Assembly: GCA_964016885.1 (NCBI GenBank)
Contig: OZ024749.1
Location: 20,924,751-20,988,750, forward strand
Direction of reading: 5' to 3'
Length of the DNA stretch: 64,000 bases
Origin: Eledone cirrhosa
Taxonomy: Eukaryota > Mollusca > Cephalopoda > Octopoda > Eledonidae
Below, one piece after another: positions 21,735 through 32,866 of this stretch (positions are counted from its first letter, which is position 1; each line of letters starts with the position of its first letter). The notes below the pieces were generated by a model, which did not search any database, had not been told where the DNA came from, and saw only the letters and a list, made by a program, of their open reading frames with translations. Made by a program: the position numbers and the translations under genes.

Positions 21735-21978
21735 GAGGCAATGAATTGGCAGAGTTGTTAAAATGTTGGATAGATTGCTCTGCACTTAAGTTCAAATCCC
21801 ATTGAGGTCAACTTAGCCACTGATCCATTTGAAGTCGATAAACAAAAGTTTAAGCCCAGTGCAAGGATTGATTCTTTCACTATCTCTTTCTCTGGAAGAA
21901 AACAGCTGTGTTTACACCAGGTTTAAAATGTTCATGACCCTTTGCATGTCACTACAGCACCCCTACGACGATCTCTCT
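21735..21978 (+). mobile_element. SINE family E, tRNA-like head
   Basis: Head ATTGGCAGAGTTGTTAAAATG, B box AAGTTCAAATCCCATTGAGG, body with TTGAAGTCGATAAACAAAAG and TCTCTGGAAGAAAACAGCTG. It is related to family A but has a different body. Another copy lies at 31985. Confidence 0.65.

Positions 21979-21981
<3 letters not shown>

Positions 21982-22045
<64 letters not shown>
21982..22045. repeat. (AT)n microsatellite, 64 bp
   Basis: Pure AT alternation directly after the SINE end. Confidence 0.95.
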
Positions 22046-22048
<3 letters not shown>

Positions 22049-22488
22049 AAGCCACATTAGAGGAAGACCTGGGAAGAGGTAGTGAGAGCTGATCACAAAT
22101 CAATGAAGCTCACAAAAGGAATGACGAAAGGAACGTGACTAGTAGAGGGATATGTTGAAAAAGGCTTGTCCAACCCATGCAAGAAAGGAAGTGGTTGTAA
22201 AATGGTGTCGACAATATATGCATTATTTTTGTCAGTTATAGTATTTTGGAAATGTGGCAAGGGTACCAAATTTGGTGGATAAATTGGGTGATAATTTCAT
22301 TAATGAATGGCAGTTATTGATAATTATTCTGTCTGGGCACTTCACACACATCCTGCTACCCAAAAGGGAGGGATACACCTACCAAGCCCCTTCCATTTAG
22401 CTGTCGTTTTCTACCACTCCATGGGGTCTAACAATGATTTCCAATTTAAATACAAGACCAGTATTTGAAGGAAGGGAGTGGAAATGAT
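22046..22488. other. No gene seen
   Basis: Includes a degenerate family C-like tail near 22160-22215 (CCAACCCATGCAAG, AAAATGGTGTCG). The rest is unclassified. Confidence 0.5.
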
Positions 22489-22695
22489 TTAACCCTTTAG
22501 CATTTAAACCGGGCATATCCGACCAGAATTCTACCACCTCCTTTTGTTTAAACTTGCTGTAACCGGCTGCTCATGCAGACGTTAAGGTATTCTTCCCAAA
22601 ATAAATATCAAAATCTTGTAGATTCGTGTGAGGTAAAGCCTTTACCATGAAAATACAATAGTAGATATAGAGTAATGTAAATGCTAATGGGTTAA
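22489..22695 (+). mobile_element. piggyBac-type MITE (family P), full length
   Basis: Family P is about 205-215 bp and is bounded by TTAA with termini CCCTTTAGCATT and AATGCTAAAGGG. The body carries CCAGAATTCT..CACCTCTTT, ATGTTAAGGTATTGTTCTCA and AAATACAATAGTA. TTAA targets with CCC-starting inverted termini are the hallmark of piggyBac elements. It has no coding capacity and depends on a transposase in trans. Confidence 0.85.
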
Positions 22696-22697
22696 TC

Positions 22698-22821
22698 AAC
22701 CCTTGGTACTTTGTTATGTCAACATTGAAAAGATGAAAGGCAAGGTTGTCCTCAAGATTTCAACTCAAAATGTAAAGAGAAAAGCATTTTGTTCAATGCT
22801 CTAAGGATTTTATCAATCCAA
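22698..22821 (-). mobile_element. SINE family A, strongly diverged
   Basis: CCTTGGTACTTTGTTATGTC, AAGATGAAAGGCAAGGTTG and ATTTCAACTCAAAATGTAAAG align to the antisense body. It starts next to the MITE end. Confidence 0.55.
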
Positions 22822-22827
22822 CATAGC

Positions 22828-22828
<1 letters not shown>

Positions 22829-22859
<31 letters not shown>

Positions 22860-22945
22860 TGTTTCTACTTTTGGCACAAGGCCAGCAATTATCTCAGTGT
22901 ATTACTGGTACTTTATCGACCCCGTAAGGTGAAGTTAATCGATAA
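22829..22945 (-). mobile_element. (AAT)n plus truncated SINE family A
   Basis: Ten AAT units (22829-22858), then the antisense end of family A (GTTTCTACTTTTGGCACAAG) cut short at the GTAAGGTGAAGTTAATCG region. Confidence 0.75.
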
Positions 22946-22958
22946 TAATAATCATGCT

Positions 22959-23125
22959 TTCTAATTTAGGCACAAGCCTAGTAAATTTAGGTTACGGTTA
23001 AAATCAATTAAATTGAACCCATAACATGACTGGTACCTTATTCTAGACTTCAGAGTTGACCACAGCCACATTTGAACTCAGATACTGCTAAGCATTTGCC
23101 TGACATGCTAATGACTGCCAATCCA
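22959..23125 (-). mobile_element. SINE family A, old subfamily
   Basis: TTTCTAATTTAGGCACAAGCC, CATAACATGACTGGTACCTT, CATTTGAACTCAGATACTGC and GACTGCCAATCC align to family A, with an extra TTAAAATCAATTAAATTGA segment. Similar old copies are at 24609 and 24939. Confidence 0.65.
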
Positions 23126-23149
23126 TTTATGTTAAATATATTTAACTTG

Positions 23150-24400
23150 TAGGTAGAATAGAGGAATGTTGAAGCATGTTACCATTATCAACATTATCAC
23201 CACCATCACCACCACTACTTCCAACACCACAACTACTGCCATCCGCACCAATTCTACCATTACCACCGCCTCCACTGCCATTATTCCTACCACCACTGTA
23301 TTTGACAGCCAATAGAAGCCCCAATTCTTCATACCACTATGTGGACTTCCATGTCATTTCCGGCAAATTACGCTCACCTACTTCCATTTGAACTCCTCCC
23401 CTCCCTCTGCAACCAAACAATTACCGTAATTACACACAACATTCTCGTTTACTCTCTCTCTCTTAACATGACTCTCAGTCAACAACTCTCACTTACCCTC
23501 ATCTTTCCCTCCACAACTCTCACTCATCCTCAACGACTCAGTCCACGTTAACGAGAGGGTGGGAAAGAAAATTAAGTAACAATCGGTTTAGCTATGGAGA
23601 AAACTAAAAATAAAGTCTTTTTTTCCCCTTTCCCCCTTAACAGAATTTCTTCTACTTGAACACTGACCGACCAAACAAGAAGGAAATGATCTCATTAGCT
23701 ATATATTTAAATCACGCGGGTCTCTGAGGACACACAGATTGCTAGCAGATATTACACAGCCTTTAAATGTCACATCTTTCTATATCATCAAGTTTGGTGA
23801 GATGATAAGGATGATGATAATAGTGAGCGAAAAAGAGAAGAAAGATAGCAAACAGAGGTTAGAATTGAAAGCAAATGAAAATCAATGATTTTGTAATATA
23901 TTTCCGTAACAGATTTCATTCACAGACAGCTAAGCTATCTTGGGATCACTACCATATAAGGAATTCTGCAGTGATGTGCAGGAAATGATGATGATGGAAG
24001 AAGAAGAAAGTTCTTTCAAGTTGGTTTGCTTGTCTTGCTCAAGGCCCCTGTTTACAAGTCAGTCTGACTGATGCCATCTTGAAAAGTCAAGCAGAAGAAT
24101 AAACACAACTAAAAGGTCACAGATAGTCTCTCCAAGACATTCAGCATACCTCCTGTTGCCGCTATCACCACCACCACTTTCTGATCTACATACCCCCTCT
24201 CACACCTCTATCTTTCCTCAGGGCAATGCCTGTTAGTACTTCTTGCTTCAATTTATTCAACTTGGAAATAACAGTACATTTATCACACACCCTAAAGAAA
24301 AACAATTTCAGTAATTCTTAAAGAACCACCACCACCACCACCACATCGATTCTAACATAGAAAACCAACTAGATAAATTGAGCTCCTTTGTTATATTTCT
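23150..24400. other. No gene seen; trinucleotide-rich
   Basis: A CCA/CCT-rich block at 23170-23300 opens frames on both strands, which is simple-sequence translation. Tandem CACTCAT/CAACTCTCACTC phrases lie at 23440-23545. Confidence 0.55.
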
Positions 24401-25600
24401 AATGAAAGACACTTGAAAAATAATGAAAAATTTAGCCATTTCATACTAAACTGCCTGAACATGCTCCTGGTTTTATAATACAAATGGTTGCTTATTTTTT
24501 AGAAATAGCCCACCATAATTTTATTTTGTTGCTCCAAACACCAGCTTGATAAGTTAGTTATGTTAAACTAAATCCATTACCATATTTCTAATGAAAGACA
24601 TAAAATAATGGTTTCTGATTTAGACACAAGGCCAACAAATTTGGGCAAGGTATGTTGATTAAATCGACACCGTAAGGGTGAAAGGCAAAGTTAATCTCAG
24701 CAGGATTTGAACCCAGAAAGTAAAAGGACATAACTATGCCGTAAAGCATTGTGTCTGATGCTCCACGGATATAGCCAATCCACAGCCTATTTAGTAACTA
24801 ATTTCCATGTTATAAATGAATAAAAACAAACAAAGTTATGCTCTAAATACAAGTTTGATGGATTAGTTATACTAAATCCTCAGCCCATTTGTTACCCATG
24901 TTTCTAATGACAAACACCGCAAATGATTTAGAAAATATTGGTTCCTAATTTAGGCACAAAGCCAGCAATTTTAAGGGAGGGGAAAGTTGATTAAATCATG
25001 ACAGGTACTTTATTTTATCGACCCCCATAAGGATGAAAGGCAAAGCTAACATCAGTGGGATTCAAACTCGGAATGTAAAGGGCTGTAACCCATAAAATAA
25101 TTAAGTTTGCTAGGATTTAGTGACTAATTTCTTTATTATAAATGAACATAAATATAAACACTAAGTTATGCTCTAAATACCAGCTTGATGGGTTGGTTAT
25201 ATTATACTAAATAAATCTTTAGCCCATTTAGCATATTTCTAATGACAGACACTGCCTATCACTTTCAAATGATTTAGAAAATAATTTGCAATGGTTGAGC
25301 AATATATAACTTCATCTTTATAGATGAATATAAGTACAAACACTTTAAAATAAACAATCAGGTTTGTATTGTTGAACCAAATGTGGCTTCCGATGTTTGG
25401 TACCATATGTGTTAAAACATCTCGCCTTTTAAAACACAAATTTAAAGCCAAAGTGTTTATAAAACAATTTTTTTTAAAACATGAACAGTCCCACAGGCTA
25501 GTCTAACATAAAAAAAATCCTGGTTGCTGATAAGTTTAGAACATCTTGTCTTTTTTCATTAGACAAACCTTATAATACAAAGCAAAGGTGTTTATATAAT
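24400..25600. repeat. Interleaved family F repeats and old SINE A copies
   Basis: SINE A copies (minus) lie at 24609-24784 (GGATTTGAACCCAGAAAG) and 24939-25092 (TACTTTATTTTATCGACCCC). Both are preceded by the family F phrase TTTCTAATGA.AGACA and followed by GTTATGCTCTAAATAC. The repeated order suggests a duplicated composite unit of roughly 330 bp. Confidence 0.55.
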
Positions 25601-26009
25601 ATCATATATATCTAAATCTCAGGAACAGTATATATATATATCTATATAAATGGTGTGTGTATGTATATATATATATACTATTTGTTGAACTCTCTATAAA
25701 ACAGATGTTCCGTATCACCACCACCAACAGATGGAGCTGATTACGATGTAAGGAAAAATTAGGCAGAGAAACAACCATAAGGTAAGCTACCGCCACACTA
25801 ACAACTTGGGAAGGATTCTACAGAAAATCACGCCACCTGGTGGTAACGGTGTAAACTACGAAACAGTGTAACAGTAGTAGTTGTAGTAGTATGCTCGGAT
25901 ATATACAAATAAAATTATATACTGCTCAAATGTTTTGATAAATGATACGTAAGCTTAAGACTTTACTACCTAAAACAGCTAGCATGGTAGGGGGTAGGGT
26001 AAATCAAGT
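25601..26009. other. No gene seen
   Basis: TA-rich tracts at 25630-25680 and unclassified sequence. Confidence 0.5.
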
Positions 26010-26235
26010 TAAACTAACACCTACAGCTCACTACACTCATAAGAGGTGCTACTACTACTAGCACCACCACCAGCCAGTTACACTAACACTTAAGTAGTAC
26101 TACCACAACCACAACAGTTACCCTAACACCTAAGAAGCACTACTACTCCCACCACAGTTACCCTAACACCTAAGTACTACTACCATCATCACCACTGTTA
26201 CACTCAAGCTCACAACACCCCTAAGAGGTACTACA
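26010..26235. repeat. Trinucleotide-rich minisatellite, about 50-60-bp unit
   Basis: GTTACCCTAACACCTAAG, then ACTACTACC and CCACCAC-type runs, recur four to five times with indels. Confidence 0.65.
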
Positions 26236-26594
26236 TTTAACCCCACACATAGTACTGTACTTATTTCATCACTGTGCACTACCATAAAGTTCATCTTAAA
26301 AACTTGATAACTTGAAATCCTGTTAGTCTGACGCCCAAACACACAATAGGGCCTACTGGGGTTCTTTTTATTGATGAATTCCCCTAGGGATGGTTTAACC
26401 AAGATGGCTACAATATATGTATCTCAGCTGCCTGGCATACATATTAGAGCGCCTGCGGAAATCAGACACAGCATCTGCATCTGTCTACCCTTTTCCATCT
26501 CCAGGTGTTATTTACTCGTCTTCAACTATTTTATAGTTAACTTTCGTTGTAGTAGCTTTACAAAAAGCAAACACTTTCAAATTTCATATAATAT

Positions 26595-26882
26595 AGAGGC
26601 ACTCCGTCGGCTACAACAACGAGTGTTGATCTGATCAACAGAACAGCCTGCTCGTCAAATTAAGTGGCTGAGCATTCCACAGACACATGCACCCTTAACG
26701 TAGTTCTCAGGGAGATTCAGTGTGACAAGACTGGTCCTTCAAATTACAACTACAACTCATTTTGCCATTGGAGCAACGCAAAATAAAGTGTCTTACTCAA
26801 GGATTACGCGCTGCCAGGAATTGAACTCACCACGACCATATGATTGTAAACCGACTACCCTAAACACAAACTACCCAAGACC
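26595..26882 (-). mobile_element. SINE family D, nearly complete
   Basis: Antisense: TCCGTCGGCTACAACAACGAG, AACAGCCTGCTCGTCAAATT, CACCCTTAACGTAGTTCTCA, GGGAGATTCAGTGTGAC, then the tRNA-like part (AAAGTGTCTTACTCAAGGA, GGAATTGAACTCACCACG). It ends in GATTGTAAACCGACTACCC. The family joins a distinct 3' module to a head shared with family B. Confidence 0.7.
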
Positions 26883-27149
26883 CAAGTAAATTTTACTGCC
26901 TACGATTTTTATTTTTTTTATTGAATATTGTTCACCCTAAGGTGCTTCAAGATTTTCATTTCTAAATTCATTACAATTTTTGATATTTAAAAAAAAATAA
27001 AATATTGATATTTTGAAATAATTATGACAAAAAACATCTACATAATCTGAATAAGAACAGTAGTAACCCGGGCAATGCCGTGTAATTCAGCTAGTGTATA
27101 TATATATATATATATATATCAATGATATTAATAAATGGAAAACTATATT

Positions 27150-27207
27150 TATTTTATTATATTTCAAGGCTACCAAAAACTCTGGTACGCTCTCATCAGA
27201 TAAAATA
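27150..27207 (-). ncRNA. Hammerhead ribozyme motif (left arm)
   Basis: Minus strand: UAUUUUAU, CUGAUGA, GAGC-GUACCA...UGGUAG hairpin, UU, GAAA, U, AUA, AUAAAAUA. Stem I is 8 bp and AUA is the cleavage triplet. The loop of stem III is shorter than in the right arm. Confidence 0.6.
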
Positions 27208-27313
27208 CAAATAGTGACATACCCCAGAAACCAGACCTTATTGGTTCAGGTTCTGTTTGAACCGATAAGGTCTGGTTTCTGGGGTTATGTCACTATTTAT
27301 AAAACAAATTTTG

Positions 27314-27375
27314 TATTTTATCTGATGAGAGCGTACCAAAGTTTTTGGTACCCTTGAAATATATATAATAAAATA
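27314..27375 (+). ncRNA. Hammerhead ribozyme motif (right arm)
   Basis: UAUUUUAU, CUGAUGA, GAGC, GUACCAAA-GUU-UUUGGUAC (8-bp stem II), CCUU, GAAA, UAUAU, AUA, AUAAAAUA. Stem I is a perfect 8 bp directly beside CUGAUGA and the AUA triplet. Confidence 0.7.
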
Positions 27376-27569
27376 AATATGGTTTTATAAATAGAGTTTT
27401 CCATTTATTAATATCACTGATATTATACTCCAGGAAAAGACGGTTTACATCAAACATTTGCCACATATAAAAACATTAACCACAGAAGACACTAATTAGA
27501 ATAGAAAAAAAACCTGTTTATCAATCCTGCAATGTATATATTTAACTAAACATCCTGTTAATTTAGCAG

Positions 27570-27960
27570 AAGAAAATATATAAAAACAGGTTTGTTAATT
27601 CAAATGAATATAGCATCTTAACTAGTAGACAGTGTTATGACAATGAGTAAACTAAAGTAAAGACTTCAATTTTTAATGTGATGTAGTCATAATCAATACT
27701 GTTTTACAATTTTTAAGAAGGTTATGCTAATATGGTTTCATGTGGTTTGTTAATTCAAATATCCATAGTATCTTTACTAGTGGACAGAGTGTGGAAATTT
27801 GCACAATTTTTAAGGAGATGCAGTCACAGTACCGTTTCGTACCTTGCAAGAAAGTCTAGCTAATGTGGTTTCATTAGGAACAGACTGAATATTTGAAGTC
27901 AACTGAAGTAAAGAATGTTTTGTTAATTCACATTGCAACCATGTGGTTCCACAGCACGCC
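27570..27960 (+). repeat. Family G repeats in tandem
   Basis: Two long units and a partial third, each opening with TTGTTAATTCAAAT, containing ACTAGT.GACAG and a GATG.AGTCA segment, and reaching GCTAAT.TGGTTTCAT. The step is about 155-175 bp. Confidence 0.55.
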
Positions 27961-28009
27961 ACTGCCTGGTGGGCCAATGCTTTGCCAGTGAAATTTGAAA
28001 CTCATTATG

Positions 28010-28110
28010 TGTGTCGTTTAACGTCTATCTTCCATGCTAGCAGGAGTTAGACGGGAATTGTCCCACTTGAGGCAAGATTGATCATGTGACCTCACGCTCG
28101 TATGACCAGA
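28010..28110 (-). mobile_element. SINE family C tail
   Basis: GTCGTTTAACGTCTATCTTCC, ATGCTAGCAGGAGTTAGACGG, then GATCATGTGACC. A short GATA tract and (CA)n follow. Confidence 0.65.
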
Positions 28111-29139
28111 TAGATAGATAGATACACACACACAATATCCCAAAGCTTATTTTCTTTTTTCTAGTATGGCACTTATTTTATCAATATTTCTTATCAAACT
28201 GCTATGTCATAGGAAATAAACACAAAAACACACCACACCTCTGAAGTTTCTGTTTACCAAACTTCACCCAGAAGACATTGGTCAACTGATGGCTATAGTA
28301 GAAAAAAACCTAGCCTAAGTGGGATTGAACGTAAAGTGACCCCTATAACATAATCACACAGCCAGCCATGCAACTGACTTTTATCAACAACCAGCCATCC
28401 TTTTCATCCAAACTTATCCCCATATCTGGATAACCAGCTATCCCATCCATCCAGATGTATTCCCATATCTGAGCTGATTATTCATCAGCAAGCTATTGGC
28501 CTTAATATCAGTTTCCCCATCACACACAGACACACACACACACACACACAATCACTATTGGCCATAATGATATTTTAGTTCCCCACCACCATGCTCTTGC
28601 CCTTAATGTAGTAGTAGCACCACCACCACAACTCCATGTTATAACTTGGACTTAGTGATTAATCAAGTGACATGCAAGCCAGAATGAAACTAGTGGTAGT
28701 GGCGATGGTGGTGATAGTAGCAACAACTGTATGACTGGTGTGGTGGTAGTAGCGGTGACAACGCTGGTAGATATTAGTGTTATCATCATCATCATCGACA
28801 GAAGAGATTAAATGACATTTTTTTAACAATTCAGTTGCCAAGGCAACCAGCTGTGGGTAATGATCTTGAACACGGAATGAATCACAAAGCAAATGTTTGC
28901 TTTGTGCTACATGCAGCCAACTAACCGTTGAACACACTACACACATATGCACACCGACACTACACATGCTGACATACTATACACATATAGTTGCAGACAG
29001 ACATACCACACACACACTACATGCAGACAATCATTACTACACACCACATAGACACAACAGTCTAGCATTCATTGTAGTTCATTCTTAAAAGAACAAATCT
29101 TATTCCAGGTAACTTTAAAAATAAATCCATTACAAATCC
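28111..29139. other. No gene seen
   Basis: A tRNA-like SINE head remnant (GGGATTGAACGTAAAGTGAC, CACACAGCCAGCCATGC) at about 28255-28375, (CA)n at 28519-28549, GGT/GAT-rich sequence at 28690-28800 and CA-rich sequence at 28930-29050. Confidence 0.5.
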
Positions 29140-29245
29140 AAAACAGGTCACACACAACTATTAATTCAAAGTCCTGTACCGCTTGAAACCACATTAGCTA
29201 GCGAGGCATTCCTGGAAACTATAAAACACCATGACTACATTGCAT
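29140..29245 (-). repeat. Family G fragment
   Basis: ATTAATTCAAAG, CCACATTAGCTAGCGAGGC, ATTCCTGGAAACTATAAAAC and CATGACTACATTGC match family G in antisense. Confidence 0.5.
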
Positions 29246-29250
29246 TAAAA

Positions 29251-29417
29251 CTTTACATTAAAGGCTTTACCTCACAAAATATAGAATCTATGAGATTTTT
29301 ATATTATTTAGAACAATACCTTAACATCAGTATGAGCAGTCAGATACAGCCAGTTTGAACAGAAAGAGGTGAGAGAATTCTGGCAGGATATGGCCAGTTT
29401 AAATACTAAAGGGTTAA
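29251..29417 (-). mobile_element. Family P MITE, 5' truncated
   Basis: Retains AGAACAATACCTTAACATCAG and GAGAATTCTGGC, and ends ATACTAAAGGGTTAA. One terminus is missing. Confidence 0.75.
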
Positions 29418-29700
29418 AACTAAGTCTTTACTCATGCAATTTTTTACAGCAATCTGTCTGATAGCAATAATACTATAAAAATTTGAATTAACATTATAGG
29501 ATGTTGACCATTAAATACTTATCCCTAGAGATTTGACTGCAGTTGGCAACCATCCTTCACTGAACCATTATTCTTCCATAAATGGTGACAGGATAGTTAT
29601 GGAGTTGGTTCACAGAACATTAGGCTCAAAATCCCAGCCCATTTTTTAATTGTTTAGGCAGAAGGGGATACTTTTAAAAATCAATCAATTTATTTTTTAA

Positions 29701-30045
29701 GTTATGCTCCAAATATCTTAATTATTTTACATCCCGTAATGATTTAGTTGAAAATAATTTTAATCCAAAATATTGTGTTATTTGAAGGTTATGACAATGC
29801 AAGATGGACAGTAAATTTCAAAAAATTAAAAGCAAAATCCAGCCCCTTTTCTAAAGAGTTTAAGCAGAAGGGAATAATTTTAAAATCAATAATTTTTTGT
29901 TATGCTCCAAACACCAGCTTAATTATTAACATCCTGTAATAATTTATAGAAAATAATTTTAATTTAAATTTAAAATATTGTATGATTTGGAGGCTATGAC
30001 AATGTGAAATGGACAGTAAATTTTGGAAAATTGAAGGTAGTTTAT
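29701..30045 (+). repeat. Tandem duplication, 198-bp step (family F)
   Basis: GTTATGCTCCAAA starts at 29701 and again at 29899; both are followed by TTAATTATT, ATAATTT.AATT and GCTATGACAATG..A-type text. 1.75 units. Confidence 0.65.
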
Positions 30046-30090
30046 TTATCTAACCTTATATTTCAAAATTAAAGTACCTCCTTCAAAAGA

Positions 30091-30661
30091 TTAACTCTAT
30101 AGATACTATTGTATTTTTGTGGTAAAGGCTGTCTCACAATGTTGAATCTATGAGATTTTGATATTTATTTTGAGAACAATACACGGAGGCACATGGCTTA
30201 GTGGTTAGAGCATTGGCCTTGCAATTGAAAGGTTGTGAGTTCAATTCTCAGACCGGGTGATGTGTTGTTTCCTTGAGCAAGACACTTTATTTCACATTGC
30301 TCCAGTTTACTCAGCTGTAGAAATGAGATGATAGGAACTGGGGTCCCTATCATTCTACTGCAAAGTGGTCATGGAGGTGCCACGGCAAAAAAGCACCCAG
30401 CTCACACTGTAAAGTGGACGTGTAGGCGCCCCGGAAAAAAAGCACCCAGCACTCACTGTAAATGAGGTTGGTGTTAGGAAGGGCATCCAGCTGTAGAAAT
30501 CAAGCCAGAATCAGTTCCCGTCCCACCCTTGTAAGCAGGGAAAAGTGGAGGTAAAATGAAATGAATACTATAACAGTATGAATGGCCAACTACAGCCGGT
30601 TCGAACAGAAAGAGGTGAGAATTCTGGCCGGATACAGTCAGTTTAAATGCGAAAGGGTTAA
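30091..30661 (-). mobile_element. Family P MITE interrupted by a SINE
   Basis: The left terminus is eroded (TTAAC then TCTATAGATACTATTG); the right end reads GCGAAAGGGTTAA. A family B SINE occupies 30183-30563. AATAC at 30178-30182 and 30564-30568 is its target-site duplication, so the SINE is the younger insertion. Confidence 0.8.
30183..30563 (+). mobile_element. SINE family B, full length
   Basis: Head GGCACATGGCTTAGTGGTTA (A box region), B box GTGAGTTCAATTCTCAGAC, AGACACTTTATTTCACATTG, GGCATCCAGCTGTAGAAATC, and the LINE-type tail TTGTAAGCAGGGAAAAGTGG then AGGTAAAATG. An internal duplicated segment (AAAAAAGCACCCAGC twice) also occurs in the copy at 41699. Confidence 0.85.
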
Positions 30662-30815
30662 AACAAGAAACTGCTTCGGAACTATGCATTTTAGTTATAG
30701 GAATTGTCAACTTACTTTTTAATACAAATGTTTATATTATGTTTACAAATAGACAGATAGTTGTGAAAAAGTATAGTATGACAGTCATATATAATATATA
30801 CCCCCATTTTATAGT

Positions 30816-31022
30816 TTAACACTTTAGCATTTAAACTGGTTGTATCCAGCCAGAAGTCTCACCTCACTGTTCAAACCAGCTGCTCATACTGATATTATTG
30901 TCCTCAAAATAAATATCAAAATATCATAGATTCGATGTTATGCGAGATAATTATATGAGGTAAACCCTTTACCACAAAAATATAGTCATATATATAGAGT
31001 AATGTAAATGCTAAAGAGTTAA
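30816..31022 (+). mobile_element. Family P MITE, full length
   Basis: TTAACACTTTAGCATT to ATGCTAAAGAGTTAA, with both TTAA present and one change in each terminus. Confidence 0.8.
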
Positions 31023-31984
31023 TCCGAGGGAGAAGAGAAGTGTCTGAAACCAGTTCAGGACCTTTGAGACTGAAGAGAGAGAGAAAAGACTGACAGTTTG
31101 CAACAATGGACTCTGCCAAAGGCACCACCACAGTGGCAGTGGATGGTAATGCTAGGTTATTGGGCAACAGATTAAATATACCACCCAAGTAGACCATAAT
31201 GGAATTTGAATTCAAAACGCAAAGCATCTTGCTACAACACTAACTATTCCTCCACCACCACCCAGAGCTGGTATGCATAATAGATAGTAAGTATATCTTT
31301 ACAATTACCATTTTCCCTGCTGTGTGAACAAGCCACCTATCCCATTCCAGCGAAATTTAAGAGGCAATAAGGAAGGACTAAATCCTAATTACCCAACAAT
31401 TATATCACAAATACAAGGAAACCAGTTACTCAATAACACATGTAATTCTATAAGGTTTAAGGAGATTTTTTTTTTTTTTTCAAAACATTCTCGCATGTCC
31501 AATATATGGCGACAAATTGTCAAAGCTGTCACCAAAGAGTATTTATTTTCAGTTAAATCGAAATGATAAAGAGGTTGGGAAGAGAAAAATAAAGAAAAAA
31601 ACTGCAATCCTAACTATAATTACAAAAATCAACAAGTTTAAATAATTTAACCCTCCCCCAACTAAAATGTTATGGTTTAAACCTGCATGGGTTTAGCAAA
31701 TGACCAACTGTGTAGTTACATCACACAGGTCTTTGAGGGATCCCAACGCTATATTATGTTTATTTAAAATATAACTTTACTTTTAAGATAATTAATTTAT
31801 CAACATGTCTCATTGCAGTGGTCAGCTAAATCAATGAGAATTATCTCAAATAACACACTATTACTGTCCTTCTGCACCACATGAAAACACTAGAAAGTGT
31901 GAAACAGCTCTACAACTGCAATACATTAAAAATTAAAGCCTTTACGCTAATACTACTAATGTTCCCAATTTGTCCACTGATAAA
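31023..31984. other. No gene seen
   Basis: Unclassified; a T run at 31468-31481 and family G-like text at 31870-31980 (ACACTAGAAAG, AATACATTAAAAATTAAAGCC). Confidence 0.5.
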
Positions 31985-32190
31985 TATGCTGTATGAGGTC
32001 AACTTTGCCCTTCACCAATTCAAGGTCAATAAAAAGTAAAGTACGAGCCTAGCACTGGAGTTGACTTCCTCTATATCTGTTACTTCCTTTCTCTGGAAGA
32101 AATCTGCTGTATTCAGACCAGGGAGATGGGCTCCACCAGATTTTAAAATGTCCTAGAAACGCGGTATGTCAATACAACAACCCTATCACT
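31985..32190 (+). mobile_element. SINE family E, head lost
   Basis: AGGTCAACTTTGCCCTTCACC, TCAAGGTCAATAAAAAGTAAA, CTCTGGAAGAAATCTGCTG and ATTTTAAAATGTCCTAG match the copy at 21735. Confidence 0.65.
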
Positions 32191-32232
32191 ATATCAGAAG
32201 TAATGGGACCATGCATTCATGTACATGTATGT

Positions 32233-32618
32233 GAAGGCACATGGCTTAGTGGTTAGAGCATTGGGCTTGCAATTGAAAGGTTGAGTTCAATTCTCGGACA
32301 GGGTGATGTGTTGTTTCCTTGAGCAAGACACTTTATTTCACATTGCTCCAGTTTACTCAGCTGTAGAAATGAGATGATAGGACTGGGGTCCCTATCATTC
32401 CACTGCAAAGTGGTCATGGAGGTGCCATGGCAAAAAAGTACACAGCACTCACTGTAAATGAGGTTGGTGTTAGGAAGGGCATCCAGCTATAGAAATCAAG
32501 CCAGAATCAGTTCCCATATGAGCAAGACATGGTCAGCCGAATGGCTACTGCCCACAACGGGACAACCCGTCTAACCCATGCTAGCGTGGAAGAACGGACG
32601 TAAAACGGTGATGATGAT
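32233..32618 (+). mobile_element. SINE with family B head and family C tail
   Basis: Same head and body as 30183 (GGCACATGGCTTAGTGGTTA, GGCATCCAGCTATAGAAATC), then TGAGCAAGACATGGTCAGCC, CCCGTCTAACCCATGCTAG and GTGGAAGAACGGACGTAAAA with (ATG)n. It shows that families B and C share one head and differ at the tail. Confidence 0.8.
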
Positions 32619-32629
32619 ACTGTAAACAT

Positions 32630-32850
32630 TTGAAAATCTCACAAAACCACATTAATCAGACATTCTTGAAAAGTACAAAACACCATGACTGCATCAGGTT
32701 ATAAAAAAAACCTCCCACATTCTTAGAAAGCACAAAGCTGCATATAACGAATGTCTTTAAATACCATACTGCAAATGTTCACAATCTGTCTACTAGTAAA
32801 GATACTATAAACATTTGAATTAACAAACCTGCTTCAGATACTTTCTGCCA
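32630..32850 (-). repeat. Family G repeats, two partial units
   Basis: CCACATTAATCAGACATTC, CACCATGACTGCATC, ATACTGCAAATGTTCACAATC, CTACTAGTAAAGATAC and ATTTGAATTAACAAACC. Confidence 0.55.
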
Positions 32851-32866
32851 TAACATTACAGAATGT

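Larger units (their letters stand above)
27117..27425. mobile_element. 309-bp hairpin (foldback) element with two ribozyme motifs
   Basis: Arms meet at about 27249-27257 (GGTTCA...TGAACC). The inner arms pair through ACCCCAGAAACCAGACCTTAT. The right arm has about 13 extra bases (AAAACAAATTTTG region). It is preceded by CCCGGGCAATGCCGTGTAATT and (TA)n. It has the same outer module as the 13.5-kb hairpin but an unrelated centre. Confidence 0.8.

Noticed and set aside
30183..32260. tRNA genes at sequences with A and B boxes
   Set aside because: The boxes belong to SINE heads that continue into SINE bodies and recur many times. No acceptor-stem pairing of a working tRNA was seen.
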